NCBI GenBank assembly: GCA_023247815.1
Contig: JAHFFS010000058.1
Coordinates: 1-8,107 of the forward strand
Direction: 5' to 3'
DNA length: 8,107 nt
Source: Candidatus Omnitrophota bacterium
GTDB taxonomy: Bacteria; Omnitrophota; Gorgyraeia; Zapsychrales; JANLHA01
Part shown: positions 6,894 through 8,107 of the stretch, piece after piece
How positions within the stretch are numbered: position 1 is the stretch's first letter
Layout of the letters: each line of letters begins with the position of its first letter
Translations under genes and position numbers: made by a program
Notes under the pieces: model-generated
What the model was told of the DNA's origin: nothing
The model's input: the letters and a program-made list of their open reading frames with translations, nothing else
The model's database searches: none

Positions 6894-8053
6894 AGCCGCA
6901 GCCCCACGAGAATTTGGAAAAAAAAGTGAAGTATAAAAATCCTTTCGGCACCGTTTCTATCACCGCTGAGTCCCGTCGATTGATCGATGAAGCCCTTGAC
7001 ATAAAAATGGTGACACGCGGGAAATACGTGCGGGAATTTGAAGAGCGTTTTGCTCAGTTGTTTGGGGTGAAGGACGCGGTCGCGGTCAGCAGCGGCACCG
7101 ACGCGGACGCGTTGAGTCTGGCGGTTTTGTATGATTATGGCGCGAAGCGCGAAGATGAGGTGATTGTCCCGGCGTTATCGTTTGTCGCGACTGGCAACGC
7201 GGTTTTTCAAGCTGGGTTCCAGCCGGTCTTTGTGGACGTCAAAAGAGAGACCCTTAATATCGACGTCGATAAAATTGAGGCGGCGATCACTAAGAAAACC
7301 AGGGCCATCATGCCGGTGCATTTGATGGGCAAGCCGGCAGCGATGAAAGAAATCATGGCCATCGCGAAAAGGCATAAGTTGTTTGTGATTGAAGATACGG
7401 CCGAAGCCCATGGTGCTGAACTCAATGGTCAGTTGCTGGGGACCTTTGGGCAGATGGCGGCCTTCAGTTTGTACGCGGCGCATATCGTGACCACGATCGA
7501 AGGCGGTATTGTGATCACCAATGATGAGAAGATGGCCGGAATCCTGCGCTCACTTCGCAATCATGGCATCGTTGGTAAATTTGATTTTCAGCGGATTGGT
7601 TTTTCGGCAAAGATGAATGAACTTGAGGCCGCGGTCGGCATTGGGAACATCAGAATTTTTAAGGAGACCTTAAAGAAACGTCGTCGGAACCTACTCTATC
7701 TGATTGAAAAGTTTGCGCGGTTTGAAGAGCAGTTCATTTTCATTAAAGAAGAGAAAGGGGAAAAGATCGGGCCGCACGCGTTTTCGATCATTTTGAGGGA
7801 AGGACTGCCATTTACGAAAGACGATCTTGTTGCCGATCTTGACGGCGCGGGGATTGACTCGCGCAATCTTTTTTATTCCATGCCGACCCAGTGTCCCGGC
7901 TATCGATTTTTAGGACACAAAATCGGTGATTTCCCCGAGGCGGAATATTGCGGCGATCATGGTTTTCATATCGGCATCCATCAGGACCTCGAATTGGACC
8001 AAATGGATTACGTCGTCGAAACCGTGCGGAAGTTTTTAAAGAAACGGAAATAG
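6890..8053 (+). CDS. DegT/DnrJ/EryC1-fold PLP enzyme with His in place of the catalytic Lys; probable sugar 3-dehydrase (ColD-like)
   Basis: This 387-residue fold-type I PLP enzyme belongs to the sugar aminotransferase/dehydrase family. Visible marks are FEERFAQLFGV (50-60), SSGTDADAL (67-75, cofactor phosphate), VPALSFVAT (93-101), MPVHLMG (141-147), IEDTAEAHGA (167-176, D169 facing the pyridine nitrogen) and FSAKMNELEAAVG (238-250). Where aminotransferases have the Schiff-base lysine (FSFYATKNLTTGEGG type), this protein reads FSLYAAHIVTTIEGG (192-206), with H198 encoded by CAT at 7481-7483. A histidine there is the hallmark of ColD and of RfbH/E1, which remove the C3 hydroxyl of 4-keto nucleotide sugars. 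No RfbH-type iron-sulfur cysteine set is evident, so ColD (self-contained, PMP and glutamate dependent) is the better model. Standard annotation would call it an aminotransferase. A C3 deoxygenation of a GDP-4-keto-heptose fits its neighbours but is inferred. TTG start, coupled to hddC. Confidence 0.85.
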   Translation: MKPQPHENLEKKVKYKNPFGTVSITAESRRLIDEALDIKMVTRGKYVREFEERFAQLFGVKDAVAVSSGTDADALSLAVLYDYGAKREDEVIVPALSFVATGNAVFQAGFQPVFVDVKRETLNIDVDKIEAAITKKTRAIMPVHLMGKPAAMKEIMAIAKRHKLFVIEDTAEAHGAELNGQLLGTFGQMAAFSLYAAHIVTTIEGGIVITNDEKMAGILRSLRNHGIVGKFDFQRIGFSAKMNELEAAVGIGNIRIFKETLKKRRRNLLYLIEKFARFEEQFIFIKEEKGEKIGPHAFSIILREGLPFTKDDLVADLDGAGIDSRNLFYSMPTQCPGYRFLGHKIGDFPEAEYCGDHGFHIGIHQDLELDQMDYVVETVRKFLKKRK

Positions 8054-8060
8054 TCGGTTC

Positions 8061-8107
8061 ATGCGCATCGCGATCAATTGCCGTTCATTTTTAAAGTTGA
8101 ATTACGC
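8061..8107 (+). CDS. Start of a glycosyltransferase, GT4-like (3' partial)
   Basis: An ATG 7 bases after the previous stop opens a frame that runs off the window: MRIAINCRSFLKLNY. This is the usual first strand and glycine-loop approach of GT-B family 4 glycosyltransferases (compare MRIAINTRFLL starts). Only 15 codons are visible, so the family call rests on that short match and the glycan-locus context. No strong ribosome site is visible; coupling to the upstream gene is likely. Confidence 0.55.
   Translation, partial: MRIAINCRSFLKLNY

Noticed and set aside
6890..8053. Amino-sugar biosynthesis as the role of the DegT-like gene
   Set aside because: The lysine needed for normal transamination is His198, so I prefer a dehydrase; the label aminotransferase is kept only for the fold.

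Overview
This window is a slice of a cell-surface polysaccharide (LPS/O-antigen, capsule or S-layer glycan) biosynthesis locus. Coding density is about 98 percent. There are no rRNA or tRNA genes, CRISPR arrays, insertion sequences or sizeable repeats that I can see. The GT-C type membrane protein and the nucleotide-sugar genes suggest a Gram-negative, probably free-living bacterium. Moderate GC, lysine-rich proteins and tightly overlapping genes would suit an uncultured lineage such as Omnitrophota, but that is only a guess.

Layout. Bases 1-4358 hold a forward operon of four genes: a GDP-L-fucose-synthase-like reductase cut by the left edge, an SDR closely resembling Campylobacter jejuni Cj1427 (GDP-heptose 4-dehydrogenase), a cobalamin-binding radical SAM enzyme, and an HddA-like heptose-7-phosphate kinase. 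Bases 4365-6077 hold one reverse-strand gene for a polytopic GT-C-like membrane glycosyltransferase, convergent with the kinase. A 90-base divergent intergenic region follows. Bases 6168-8107 resume forward with an HddC-like sugar-1-phosphate nucleotidyltransferase, a DegT/DnrJ-type PLP protein, and the first codons of a GT4-like glycosyltransferase cut by the right edge.

How the genes may work together. HddA- and HddC-like proteins point to GDP-D-glycero-alpha-D-manno-heptose. The Cj1427-like SDR would oxidise its C4, and the GDP-fucose-synthase-like protein could act later as a C4 reductase, as Cj1428 does beside Cj1427 in C. jejuni. Two extra enzymes make this set unusual. One is a B12/radical SAM protein, a candidate C-methyltransferase or other radical sugar-modifying enzyme. 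The other is a DegT-fold protein in which the PLP-binding lysine is replaced by histidine (H198), the hallmark of 3-dehydrases such as ColD and RfbH/E1 rather than of aminotransferases. My main hypothesis is a pathway to a 3-deoxygenated and possibly C-branched GDP-heptose, later transferred by glycosyltransferases. The isomerase GmhA, phosphatase GmhB and any 4,6-dehydratase are not in the window. Substrates and products are inference.
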